From JAPPHA01 sp965242975 (GTDB lineage: Bacteria; Pseudomonadota; Alphaproteobacteria; Rhodobacterales; Rhodobacteraceae): 64,000 nt of DNA. The notes beneath the pieces were generated by a model, which worked only from the letters and a program-made list of their open reading frames with translations, was not told where the DNA came from and ran no database searches. The translations under genes and the position numbers were made by a program. Each line of letters starts with the position of its first letter. Position 1 is the stretch's first letter. Positions 9,199 through 17,563 of this stretch are shown here, in pieces. Location of the stretch: contig CBDETS010000007.1 in NCBI GenBank assembly GCA_965242975.1, positions 4,526,001-4,590,000 on the forward strand. The letters are read 5' to 3'.

Positions 9199-11526
9199 GT
9201 GACCGGCCATATCGAAAAGCTGCTGTTCGCCAGGCGCGGCGTCGTGCTGGCAATCTTCGGGCTCGTCACGATTGCCATGGGATGGCTCGCGACCGGGTTG
9301 CGGATCGATGCCGGATTCACAAAGCTGGTTCCGGTCGAACACGAGTACATGCAGACCTTCCTCCAGTACCGCGACGAGTTCGGAGGTGCCGACCGTGTGG
9401 TCATCGCCGTGATGGCACGCGAGGGCGACATGTTCACGCCCGGCTTCATCGAGACGCTGCGCGAAGTAACAGACTCGACCTTCTTCCTGCCGGGCGTCGA
9501 CCGAACCCAGGTGTTTTCGATCCTTACACCGAATGTCCGGTTCATCGAAGTCGTGGAAGACGGGATTTCAGCCGGAAACGTGATGCCGGACGATTTCGAG
9601 CCGACCGCTGCCGGTTTCGCGAGACTGCGCGAAAACATCATCAAGGCCGGAATCGTGGGCCGCCTTGTCGCGAAGGACTTCGCAGGCGCGATCGTCGCAG
9701 CGAAGCTGCAGGAATTCAATCCGAACACCGGCGAGCGCCTGGACTACATCGAAGTCGCGCATGAGCTTGAACGTATCCGGGACGAGGCCGAGGCGAATCC
9801 CGATGCAAACGTGGACGTGCACATCATCGGGTTCGCCAAGTTGGTGGGTGACATCGCGGATGGCGTGACCCGGGTCGTGGCCTTCTTCGGAATCGCGTTC
9901 GTGATCACGGCAATCTTCGTCTTCGCCTACACCCGTTCACTCCGTCTGACCATACCGCCGCTGGCGTGCTCGCTCGTCGCCGTCGTCTGGCAGCTTGGAG
10001 GGCTCACGGCGCTCGGATTCGGCGTCGATCCGATGTCCGTCCTCGTGCCGTTCCTGGTGTTCGCGATCGGTGTCAGCCACGGCGTGCAGATGGTCAGCTC
10101 GGTACGCGCGGAGACCGCGGATGGCTCGAGCGGACTGGACGCCGCGCGGGCGAGCGTTCGCCGCCTCCTTCTGCCAGGTGCCGTGGCTCTTGCCTCGGAT
10201 TCCGTCGGATTCATCACGATCGCGTTGATCGACGTACAGGTCATCAAGGAAATTGCCGTCACCGCCAGCCTCGGCGTCGCCGCCATCATTCTTACGAACC
10301 TGGCGCTGCTGCCGGTGCTCCTCTCGTTTTTTGACGCAAGCGAAGACGAACGCCGCGCGGCACGCGCGCTTGACCGGAGATTGATTCCGATCTGGTCGCG
10401 GGTTGCCTGTGTGGCACGCCGCGGTCCCGCTGCTGCCGTCATTGGCGTCGCGGTCGTCCTCCTGGCCGTCGGCGGGTTGTTGGCACCCCAGGTCCGGGTG
10501 GGCGACGAGCATCAGGGCGTGCCGGAACTCCGGGCCGCGTCCGTCTACAACATCGACTCCGCCGCAATCGCCGGCAACTTCAGGATCGGTGTGGACGTAC
10601 TGACGGTGATCCCCGAGACCGTGGCGGAGGGCTGTATCGACTACGAGGTCATGCGCACGCTGGACGACTTTGAATGGCACATGCAGAATGTCGAAGGGGT
10701 CCAGTCCGTGAGCGGCCTCGCGGGCGTTGCGCGCAGCATCAATGCGAACTGGAACGAGGGGAGCCTCAAGTGGCGGACCCTTCCGCGCAATCAATACATG
10801 CTCGTGCAATCGGTTTCCCCGGTGCCGACCAGCAGCGGCCTCTTGAATCTCGACTGCAGCGTGATGCCGGTTTCGGTCTACACGTCCGACCACAAGGCCG
10901 AAACCATCGCGCGGGTTGTTGAAGCCGTGAATGAGTTCGACGCCGCGAACCCCAACGAGCGCATCAGGTTCCGGCTTGCGTCCGGCAACATCGGGGTGAT
11001 GGCCGCAACGAACGAGGAAGTCGAGGCATCCCAGTTTCCGATTCTCGTCTACGTTTACGCGGCGGTCATCGTGCTGTGCCTGCTGTCGTTCCGGTCGGTT
11101 TCCGCGACGGTTTGCATCATCGTGCCGCTCGCCGTGGTCTCGATCCTCGCGTACGCGCTGATGGCGCTTCTCGAGATCGGCCTCAAGGTGTCGACCCTTC
11201 CGGTCGTGGCGCTTGGCGTTGGAATCGGGGTGGATTACGGAATCTACATCTACGGGCGGCTGCGCGGCCACCTCGAGCAGGGACTCGACTTTGCGACGGC
11301 TTACGAGCGGACTCTCGCCACGACCGGATCGGGCGTTGTCCTGACCGGTCTCACGCTGGCGGCCGGAGTCGCAACCTGGATCGTTGCACCACTCAAGTTC
11401 CAGGCCGATATGGGTACGGTGCTGACGTTCATGTTTCTCGTCAACATGGTCGGTGCCGTCTTGCTCTTGCCGGCGCTTGGTGCTTGGTTGGTCAGGGGAG
11501 GCGTTACAGGCAGCCGCCTGAATTGA
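9199..11526 (+). CDS. RND/MMPL family transporter (second copy)
   Basis: A 775-residue inner-membrane RND permease with a GTG start. It has an N-terminal helix (VVLAIFGLVTIAMGWLATG), a periplasmic domain, a TM bundle starting near VTRVVAFFGIAFVITAIFVFAY, a second periplasmic domain with two Cys (C627-type positions in EGCIDY and LDCSVM), and a C-terminal bundle containing LGVGIGVDYGIYIYGRL, the family's GxxxDY/D motif. Length matches the divergent copy at 1344-3671, but the sequences are clearly different, so this is not a recent duplication. It closes the DUF1302-DUF1329-propeller operon and is the probable energy-coupled component. Confidence 0.9.
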   Translation: MTGHIEKLLFARRGVVLAIFGLVTIAMGWLATGLRIDAGFTKLVPVEHEYMQTFLQYRDEFGGADRVVIAVMAREGDMFTPGFIETLREVTDSTFFLPGVDRTQVFSILTPNVRFIEVVEDGISAGNVMPDDFEPTAAGFARLRENIIKAGIVGRLVAKDFAGAIVAAKLQEFNPNTGERLDYIEVAHELERIRDEAEANPDANVDVHIIGFAKLVGDIADGVTRVVAFFGIAFVITAIFVFAYTRSLRLTIPPLACSLVAVVWQLGGLTALGFGVDPMSVLVPFLVFAIGVSHGVQMVSSVRAETADGSSGLDAARASVRRLLLPGAVALASDSVGFITIALIDVQVIKEIAVTASLGVAAIILTNLALLPVLLSFFDASEDERRAARALDRRLIPIWSRVACVARRGPAAAVIGVAVVLLAVGGLLAPQVRVGDEHQGVPELRAASVYNIDSAAIAGNFRIGVDVLTVIPETVAEGCIDYEVMRTLDDFEWHMQNVEGVQSVSGLAGVARSINANWNEGSLKWRTLPRNQYMLVQSVSPVPTSSGLLNLDCSVMPVSVYTSDHKAETIARVVEAVNEFDAANPNERIRFRLASGNIGVMAATNEEVEASQFPILVYVYAAVIVLCLLSFRSVSATVCIIVPLAVVSILAYALMALLEIGLKVSTLPVVALGVGIGVDYGIYIYGRLRGHLEQGLDFATAYERTLATTGSGVVLTGLTLAAGVATWIVAPLKFQADMGTVLTFMFLVNMVGAVLLLPALGAWLVRGGVTGSRLN

Positions 11527-12033
11527 CACGGTCTGGAACGGATGATGGCCACCGTGCCCGCAGGTTGCCGCAAGCCATCCATGAGCCCTCGGGAGTTCAA
11601 ATCCTGTGAAAACTGAGCGGCTTGCTTCTTTGACAACGGATTGTGAAACCCACTTGGCAACAGGCGCCGGGCCGGACTCGACCCCGCGATACTGATCCCG
11701 CTCAGGCGCTCAAGAATCAGGGGCACAAAGGTCCGCAGCTGACCGCTGGGATCCATCGCAGCTGTGATTTCGAGACGGTTGATGGCCCGATTGGTGCTGA
11801 ACTCAACTTTCCGGACATCGAGACGTCACCTGCCTGCCAGGGCATTCTTGCGACGGATCAACCAAACGCATGCGTATAAGTTCAAAGCGGCCAACATGAA
11901 CGCATTCGAGGGACGCAAGCACCGCTTGCCAATCAATAGGCCCGAACGAAGCTTCCAGGCATTGCATTGATTCACCGCTTCCCGTGAGAGAATTTCGTCC
12001 GGTTTTCGATTGCCGCACTTGCAGGATAGACCT
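11527..12033. other. Intergenic region, no gene recognised
   Basis: About 0.5 kb between the RND gene and the MsrQ-like gene. Short ORFs on both strands have no recognisable family. A T-arm-like string near 11591-11606 does not extend into a tRNA cloverleaf. An AGGA at about 12022 precedes the next start. Confidence 0.4.
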
Positions 12034-12645
12034 ATGTCAAGACTGTTTTCCATGATTTCCCCGTACTGGCTTTGGGCAGTTCTGGCCCTTCCCGCCGCGG
12101 GGATGATGGCCGCGCTCACCGAATCCCCGTCTCCGCGCGTGATTCACGAACTTCTGCACCCGACCGGAGAGTTCGCTGCGCGCTTCATGATCATTGCACT
12201 CATGGCCACTCCGCTCGCGATTATCTTCAAAGGTTGGCGCGGTCCGAGATGGCTGATCAAGAACCGGCGATACTTCGGCGTGGCGGCTTTTGGTTATGCG
12301 TTTTCGCACACGGTTCTCTACCTGATGGATGCCGAGTCACTTGCAAGGATCCTTGGCGAGGCACGGCGACTGGACATCTGGACAGGCTGGCTTGCGTTCT
12401 TCATCTTTGTCCCCCTGGCCGCCACCTCGATGGACTACTGCGTTCGTATCATGGGGACCCGATGGAAGGCGCTGCAGCGCTGGGTCTACGGAGCTGCGAT
12501 CTTGACGCTTGTGCACTGGGCCGCCCTGCATGACTGGGGAGGGCTGGGACCGGCTCTTGTACACTTCCTGCCTCTGGGGCTGCTGCAAGCCTATCGTGTC
12601 TGGTATCAGTTCGCCCGCCGGCACCAGTGGGCAACCACACGATAA
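12034..12645 (+). CDS. MsrQ/YedZ-like ferric-reductase transmembrane protein
   Basis: A 203-residue six-helix membrane protein of the ferric-reductase-like transmembrane family. Potential heme-ligand histidines lie in FSHTVLYL and VHWAALHDW, with the last helices ending in the basic tail FARRHQWATTR. In the MsrPQ system the heme b protein MsrQ passes electrons from the quinone pool to the periplasmic methionine sulfoxide reductase MsrP; no msrP is adjacent, so the partner is unknown. I prefer the ATG at 12034, preceded by AGGA, over an in-frame TTG at 12010. The gene stands alone. Confidence 0.8.
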   Translation: MSRLFSMISPYWLWAVLALPAAGMMAALTESPSPRVIHELLHPTGEFAARFMIIALMATPLAIIFKGWRGPRWLIKNRRYFGVAAFGYAFSHTVLYLMDAESLARILGEARRLDIWTGWLAFFIFVPLAATSMDYCVRIMGTRWKALQRWVYGAAILTLVHWAALHDWGGLGPALVHFLPLGLLQAYRVWYQFARRHQWATTR

Positions 12646-12997
12646 CCGCTTTTTGTCTTGCGCTTCGAGACCGGGCTGGTCTTGGGGACTGCCGAAAACC
12701 TGGAGGCTGGATACTACGACTGGTCAGTCGCCAGCTTGAGTACCTGGCGAATTTTCCCGTCTACCAGAGGTGGCATTGTCCTGGCGCCGGCGGGGCTGCC
12801 ATGGTGACCACAGATCCGGCGGGCTGGCATTCACGCTGGAAATCCGCCGCATCGCACGATACGTAATCCCCACAAAAAATGGCTGAGCCAATGCAAACTG
12901 GCCTGACGGGCAGCGCGCTGGAGGAGGGTATTGTCCCTGCGGGCAGTGCACCTTTCAGATCGGAATTCCGGAACCAGGTGCTGACGGACACGGATCG
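12646..12997. other. Intergenic region, no gene recognised
   Basis: A 352-bp gap between the MsrQ-like and CPBP genes. I see no coding region with family features, no convincing terminator and no repeat. Confidence 0.4.
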
Positions 12998-13675
12998 ATG
13001 ACGTCTCCCGGGCCGGAAGCAACGCTTCCTGCGGAACGACGCCGTCGATGGCTCTGGGTCGAGTTCCTGTGCTTTTTCCTCGCTTCACCGGTTGTTCTGG
13101 CCGTGTTCTTGCCGCCATCCACGCTGCTGCCGGCGTTGTTCGGGGCCACCATTGTGGGGATGGTCCTGTTGCACCGCACGCCGGGCTTTCACTGGCGCGA
13201 CCTGGCGCGAGGATGGAGTCAGATCGACTGGTGGGTTGTCGCGGTATTCGCGATTGCCATGACAGTCGTTTCTGTCGGGATCCTGATGGCTGTAGTGCCC
13301 GAACAAAGGCTGTTTGTCTTCCGCATGAGCCCCTGGTTGTGGCTGGCGGTCATGATGCTCTATCCGTTTTTCTCGGCACTGCCTCAAGAGATCGTGTACC
13401 GCGCATTGTTCTTTCGCCGATATGAGCCGATCCTGCCACCCGCGCGTGCTGCGCTGGTGCTGAATGCGGCGGTCTTTTCGCTGGCGCATCTGCTCTTCTG
13501 GAACTGGATCGTCGCGATGATGACCTTTGCCGGCGGGCTGGTATTCGCCTGGGCCTACGAGGTGCGGGGATCATTCCCACTTGCAGCTGTCCTGCACGCG
13601 GTTGCGGGAAACATCATGTTTACCGTCGGTATCGGCGCGCTCTTCTACACAGGCACCATTGTGCGCCCGTTCTGA
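12998..13675 (+). CDS. CPBP (Abi) family intramembrane glutamic protease
   Basis: A 225-residue polytopic membrane protein of the CPBP/Abi family (Rce1-like glutamic intramembrane proteases). The three motifs are visible: PQEIVYRALFFRRY (the E-ExxxR motif, here Q-E), FSLAHLLF (FxxxH) and HAVAGN (HxxxN/B). About six TM helices are present. Bacterial members are linked to bacteriocin self-immunity or unknown substrates; nothing in the neighbourhood narrows this down. The first motif residue is Gln instead of the usual Glu, a substitution found in some family members. Confidence 0.88.
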   Translation: MTSPGPEATLPAERRRRWLWVEFLCFFLASPVVLAVFLPPSTLLPALFGATIVGMVLLHRTPGFHWRDLARGWSQIDWWVVAVFAIAMTVVSVGILMAVVPEQRLFVFRMSPWLWLAVMMLYPFFSALPQEIVYRALFFRRYEPILPPARAALVLNAAVFSLAHLLFWNWIVAMMTFAGGLVFAWAYEVRGSFPLAAVLHAVAGNIMFTVGIGALFYTGTIVRPF

Positions 13676-14218
13676 GCGGCATCGGGCTTCAACGCTTGGG
13701 AGCAGGCCAATGTGGGTTTGGACCGGATAAGCACCGAATGGTACGTCAGACGTCGGAAAACTGTTTCCGCCTCCGGTCCGGCGTTTCCTGGCGGCGAAAA
13801 GGCCGAATTGTGTATCAGTATCATGGCCGTCTCCGGCCGGGTTCGGGCTGTCCGCCGGCGGGCGGCCAGGCAGTTCGAGACCGGACGGACGACGGCCTGC
13901 CGGATCATGCAGGAACTGCGCGAGGCTCCTGACAAGGGATGCGGGCAGGGGAGTCTGTACGATGTCCGTGAGGACGTCGTCGAGATCATTGCGCGGGTCG
14001 GGGAAATAGGCTGGACCACGTTGCGCGAGGACACCATCGAACCGCGGTCTACGTCCCGGGCTGCGGGCAAGTGAATTTATCCGCTTTTCATTCACGGATT
14101 GGTGTGCTGGATTTTTTTCAATGATTCCGCTATTTAAAGGGTTCACATTCATACATGCGCCTTGCATGGGGTCCAGATTTACGCTATATGGATAAATCGT
14201 GAATAAAATGGAGTTCTC
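13676..14218. other. Intergenic region upstream of the Fic gene
   Basis: About 0.54 kb without a recognisable gene. ORFs of 120-217 codons exist on both strands between 13571 and 14224 but none shows family features. The last 150 bp are AT-rich. An ATTTATCC (14075-14082) and its reverse complement GGATAAAT (14190-14197) flank this AT-rich stretch; the second copy lies 21 bp before the Fic start and may be part of an autoregulatory site. Confidence 0.4.
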
Positions 14219-15532
14219 GTGCACGCCATAGTTGAAATCCGGAACCTGAACCTGCGGGAACGGGCTGTCATCGAGGCGTTTCTGCGCAGTCCCAGACCTG
14301 TCAGCCAGCGCGAGCTGATGTCTCGGATGCGCGACCCACCCAGCCAGGCCACCATGTCACGGGTCATGAACGGCCTGATTGGCCGGGGCCTCCTCGTCAG
14401 GGAGGGGAAGACCCGCGGCGCACGATTCTTTCTCACGCCGGATGCGCGGCGCGTGGCGACAGACCCGCGACGTCGCACCCCAATTCCTTATGACCCTGAC
14501 CGGATCGGCCTCTACGTCCCGAACGAAACCCGCTGGCTGCCGTACGAGGCGGCTGCCCGGATGCAGGCGGCGATCGATCAGGCGGGTGTGCAGCATCTTG
14601 ACGCCTTGACCTACAGCCGTGCGATCGCGGAACGATTCCTGGTCGACCTGTCCTGGGCCTCCTCGAACCTGGAGGGGAACACCTATGACCACCTCTCGAC
14701 CGAACTCCTGATCAAGTACGGCCAGAGCGCCTCGGGCCGGGATCGGCTGGAGACAGCCATGATCCTGAACCACAAGGCGGCCATTTCCGCCATGATCGAC
14801 GGGGTTGGGGAAGCCTTTCCCGACGCAGAAGGGGTGCGCCGTCGTCACGTCCTGATGATGCGCGACCTGATGGACCCGGCCGGCCTTGGCGTCGTCCGGC
14901 GTAAGGAAGCCCGGATCTCGGCCACCAGCTACCATCCCTCGTCCGATCGCGTCCTTCTCGCTGTCGCGCTCGGCGACCTTCTGGACAAGGCTCGGCGGGT
15001 CGGGAACCCGTTCGAGGCGTCCTTCCTCCTGCTCGCGGGAATCTCCTACCTGCAGGCGTTCGTGGACGGCAACACGCGAATGGGCCGGCTCCTGTCCAAC
15101 GAACCGCTGCTGCGGGCCGGCCGGCCCCCGCTCACCTTCATCGGGATTGACCAGGCACCCTACATTCTCGGGCTGATCGAATTCTACGAGACGGGGGCAA
15201 CCGGCCTACTGGGGGAGGCGGTCTCCCAGTCCTACGATACGACCGCGCACGACTATGTCCGGGCCGTGCCCGTTCAGCGGGTCCCGCACGCTCTCGAGAT
15301 CCGGGAGCGGGAGCGAATCTCGGCCGCGCTGGGGCGGGTGTTCCGCGACCGGTTGCCGGACGAGGGGATCCCCGGCCTGGTCGATGCGCTTTTCGCCGAT
15401 CTTGCCGAAGGGGACCGGTCGAGGATGGTCGGGATCCTGACCGAGACGGCCAACCGGGCCTCGCCGGTCTCAGCCTTCCTTTACGGGGTGACGGGGGAAG
15501 ACATCCGGGAAAGGAACGTTCGGAACCGGTGA
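14219..15532 (+). CDS. wHTH-Fic domain protein with degenerate Fic motif
   Basis: A 437-residue protein with an N-terminal winged helix-turn-helix (about residues 10-75, including SQRELMSRMRDPPSQATMSR) fused to a Fic domain (about 105-350). The inhibitory motif S148-xxx-E152-G153 is present in front of the core. The Fic loop reads QAFVDGNTRMGR at 279-290: Gln279 occupies the place of the catalytic His of HPFx[D/E]GNGRxxR. Classical AMP-transfer activity is therefore doubtful; I recall relatives with LQPF instead of HPF, so this may be a family trait. The stop codon overlaps the next start (GTGA), coupling it to an AbiEii-type toxin. The wHTH and the antitoxin-like position suggest it may act as the regulator or antitoxin of that pair; this is inference. 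Confidence 0.85.
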   Translation: MHAIVEIRNLNLRERAVIEAFLRSPRPVSQRELMSRMRDPPSQATMSRVMNGLIGRGLLVREGKTRGARFFLTPDARRVATDPRRRTPIPYDPDRIGLYVPNETRWLPYEAAARMQAAIDQAGVQHLDALTYSRAIAERFLVDLSWASSNLEGNTYDHLSTELLIKYGQSASGRDRLETAMILNHKAAISAMIDGVGEAFPDAEGVRRRHVLMMRDLMDPAGLGVVRRKEARISATSYHPSSDRVLLAVALGDLLDKARRVGNPFEASFLLLAGISYLQAFVDGNTRMGRLLSNEPLLRAGRPPLTFIGIDQAPYILGLIEFYETGATGLLGEAVSQSYDTTAHDYVRAVPVQRVPHALEIRERERISAALGRVFRDRLPDEGIPGLVDALFADLAEGDRSRMVGILTETANRASPVSAFLYGVTGEDIRERNVRNR

Positions 15533-15804
15533 TCGCGCGCCTGCCGGAAATGTCTGTCAAGGACTACTGGATCATGCATTGCCTCTACGGCCTGCACCAG
15601 ATGGGGCTTTCGTTTGAATTGAAAGGTGGAACTTCCTTGTCGAAGGGAGTCGGCGTCATCGACCGCTTTTCCGAGAACATCGATATCCGCATCGAGCCGC
15701 CTGCCGGGCTAAGGGTCGCTGTCAATCCGAACCAGCAAAAGTCGCAACATGCGAAAAGCCGACAGAATTTCCATGACTGGCTTGCCGGTGAAAATCGCAA
15801 TTGA
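15529..15804 (+). pseudogene. AbiEii/AbiGii-type nucleotidyltransferase toxin, truncated
   Basis: The N-terminal third of an AbiEii-family nucleotidyltransferase. It starts with GTG overlapping the Fic stop, and shows the family text SVKDYWIMHCLYGL, the GGTS motif (33-36) and K39. The following catalytic pair reads N50-I-D52 where D-x-D/E is expected. Intact members have about 250-300 residues; this frame stops after 91. Beyond the stop, family-like residues continue in shifted frames (KIAIDDIVA, then VERDTEFDDDS) up to about 15850, where the pdxA-like gene ends on the other strand. So the toxin is broken by at least two frame changes and a deletion of its C-terminal two thirds. Confidence 0.8.
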
Positions 15805-15852
15805 CGACATCGTCGCCCGTGGAGCGCGATACCGAATTTGATGATGATTCGA

Positions 15853-16848
15853 TCATTGCCAGTTCCGCAACATGTCGCTGGCAAGCCTCAAAGCGTTCTG
15901 CATCGCTTGAGGGTCTGCAGTGCCTGTCCCCGCGATGTCAAATGCCGTGCCATGGGCTGGCGTCGTGACCGGGAAGGGCAGGCCGCCCTGCACGGTCACG
16001 CCGCGGTCGAAGCCCATGAGCTTCAACGCGATCTGCCCCTGGTCGTGATACATCGTGACGACCGCATCGATTTCACCTGCCTTTGCCTTCAGGAAAACCG
16101 TGTCGGAGGGCCACGGCCCGTCAACGGCCATCTGGGATTGTGCCAGAGCCTCGACTGCCGGACGGATGACGTCGATTTCTTCCGTGCCGAAGTTGCCACC
16201 GTCCCCCGCATGGGGGTTGAGCGCCGCCACCGAAATCCGCGGCCGCCTGATTCCTGACGACTTCAGCAGGCCGTCGATCAGAAGGGCGGCGCGGGTGATC
16301 TTCTCACCCGTGATCGAATTCGCGACATCGCGGAGGGCAATATGGCTCGTGACGCGGCTGGTCCACATACCTTCAAGAGTGTTGACCTCGGAAACATGGT
16401 TCTCGACCCCGAGGTACGAAGCCATGAATTGGAGCTCGTCGTCACAGCCGATTCCCGCCATGTGCATGGCCTCCTTGTTGAAAGGCGCAAAGACGAAACC
16501 GTCGACAATTCCGTCTCTGGCGAGATCCAGCACGAGCTTGAGGGTCGCGAGCACGGATTGACCCGAGGCCTCCACGGCACGGGCGATGGTGATTTCACCC
16601 TCGTCGATCGTGTCGGTCGGGAACCAGGCGAACGGATCCGCATTCGTCCAGTCGTCGGTGGACGGATCACACGGCTGAAGAGCAACGTCGACGTCTGCCT
16701 GCACGCAACCCGTCTCCAGCACGCAGGCATCGCCAACAACGAGCACGTCGGCCAGTCGGACCGTTTCGGGGTCGGCCAAAACCTTCGCGGTGAGTTCCGG
16801 GCCGATGCCGCTCGGATCGCCGGGAATGATGGCCAATCTCGGTCTCAT
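15853..16848 (-). CDS. PdxA-family NAD-dependent 4-phosphate dehydrogenase (PdxA2-like)
   Basis: A 331-residue member of the PdxA family, which oxidises and decarboxylates 4-hydroxythreonine-4-phosphate or related 4-phosphorylated acids. The start motif IPGDPSGIGPEL and metal-binding His regions SHIALRDV, LNPHAGDGGNFGTEE and TPAHGTAFDIAGTG are all visible. It sits in a catabolic operon with a TctABC importer, an acid-sugar dehydratase and a DHDPS-family lyase, so it is more likely a PdxA2/DltA-type catabolic enzyme (for example for threonate or erythronate 4-phosphate) than the vitamin B6 enzyme. No DUF1537 kinase partner is in the window. The start at 16848 is preceded by GGGAG and lies 7 bp after the GntR stop; the ORF extends further upstream but without family sequence. 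Confidence 0.85.
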   Translation of the reverse strand: MRPRLAIIPGDPSGIGPELTAKVLADPETVRLADVLVVGDACVLETGCVQADVDVALQPCDPSTDDWTNADPFAWFPTDTIDEGEITIARAVEASGQSVLATLKLVLDLARDGIVDGFVFAPFNKEAMHMAGIGCDDELQFMASYLGVENHVSEVNTLEGMWTSRVTSHIALRDVANSITGEKITRAALLIDGLLKSSGIRRPRISVAALNPHAGDGGNFGTEEIDVIRPAVEALAQSQMAVDGPWPSDTVFLKAKAGEIDAVVTMYHDQGQIALKLMGFDRGVTVQGGLPFPVTTPAHGTAFDIAGTGTADPQAMQNALRLASDMLRNWQ

Positions 16849-16855
16849 GAACGCG

Positions 16856-17563
16856 TTACTCCCCTGATGCCCGTGTCGTGGCGCGCGCGATGTTCTCGAT
16901 GGCCGTTTCAAGATGGGTGCGCATGGCACGGTGGGTTGCCCTGGAATCGCGGGCACTGAAGGCAGCGATGATATCATCGTGCTGGCCCAGCGTGTTCTCG
17001 CGCCCGGTACGCATTCGCGACGAAATGAACCGTGCCCGCCAGGAACGCGCGTTGTATTGGCGATGGGTCGCGATCAGCGGTTCGTTGCGCGAAGCCGCGA
17101 CGATCTGGGCATGAAACGCCATGTCCCAGCGGAAAAACTCGAGCGGAGGTGCAGAGTCGGAATTCTCGCGCATGCGGTGACAGAGACCGGCCGCCGACGA
17201 AATTTCGTCCCTGGTCGCCGTTTTGCAGGCAAGTTCTCCCGCAAGCGCCTCGAGTGCGGCAAGGACCATGAGGTTGTCGGAAAGCTGCGCTAATGACGGA
17301 TTTGCGACCCGCGGACGGCGCGAAGGGCTGTATTCGATCAGGCCCTCGGTCTCCAGTATTCTCAATGCCTCCTTCAGTGGGGTTCGACTTATGCCGAGAC
17401 CATCTGCCAGGTCCCGTTCGGGGACAGGCATACCCGGGGCGAGTTTCTCGAGGAGGATCAGTTCGCGCAGCGCATCCGCCGCCTCGACCGCCAGGGACCG
17501 GCGCGGAGCGACCTGTACCTCTTCGCTGAGGAGATTCCTGATATCTTCGCCCGTGGATCTCAC
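16856..17563 (-). CDS. GntR family transcriptional regulator, FCD domain
   Basis: A 235-residue FadR-subfamily GntR regulator. The N-terminal winged helix is seen in LRELILLEKLAPGMPVPERDL and ISRTPLKEALRILETEGL. The C-terminal FCD helical domain carries the metal/ligand positions WDMAFHAQIV and THRAMRTHLETAIENI. The GTG at 17563 overlaps the TGA of the DHDPS-family gene (GTGA), which decides the start. It lies inside the operon it probably controls; the perfect palindrome in front of tctC (22908-22933) has TTGGTAT/ATACCAA arms of the kind bound by this subfamily. Ligand unknown; most likely the imported acid or an intermediate. Confidence 0.88.
   Translation of the reverse strand: MRSTGEDIRNLLSEEVQVAPRRSLAVEAADALRELILLEKLAPGMPVPERDLADGLGISRTPLKEALRILETEGLIEYSPSRRPRVANPSLAQLSDNLMVLAALEALAGELACKTATRDEISSAAGLCHRMRENSDSAPPLEFFRWDMAFHAQIVAASRNEPLIATHRQYNARSWRARFISSRMRTGRENTLGQHDDIIAAFSARDSRATHRAMRTHLETAIENIARATTRASGE

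Noticed and set aside
8227..9342. 371-codon minus-strand ORF opposite the propeller gene
   Set aside because: Shadow of the repeat-containing propeller gene, no own features.
9937..11529. 530-codon minus-strand ORF opposite the second RND gene
   Set aside because: It is His/Arg/Asp-rich low-complexity text and exactly antisense to a clear transporter gene; a GC-rich frame shadow.
11591..11606. T-arm-like GTTCAAATCC string suggesting a tRNA
   Set aside because: The 5-bp T-stem pairs only in a wrong register, and no acceptor, D or anticodon stem can be built around it.
13712..14074. 120-codon plus-strand ORF upstream of the Fic gene
   Set aside because: No family features, competing ORFs on the other strand, and no good ribosome site.
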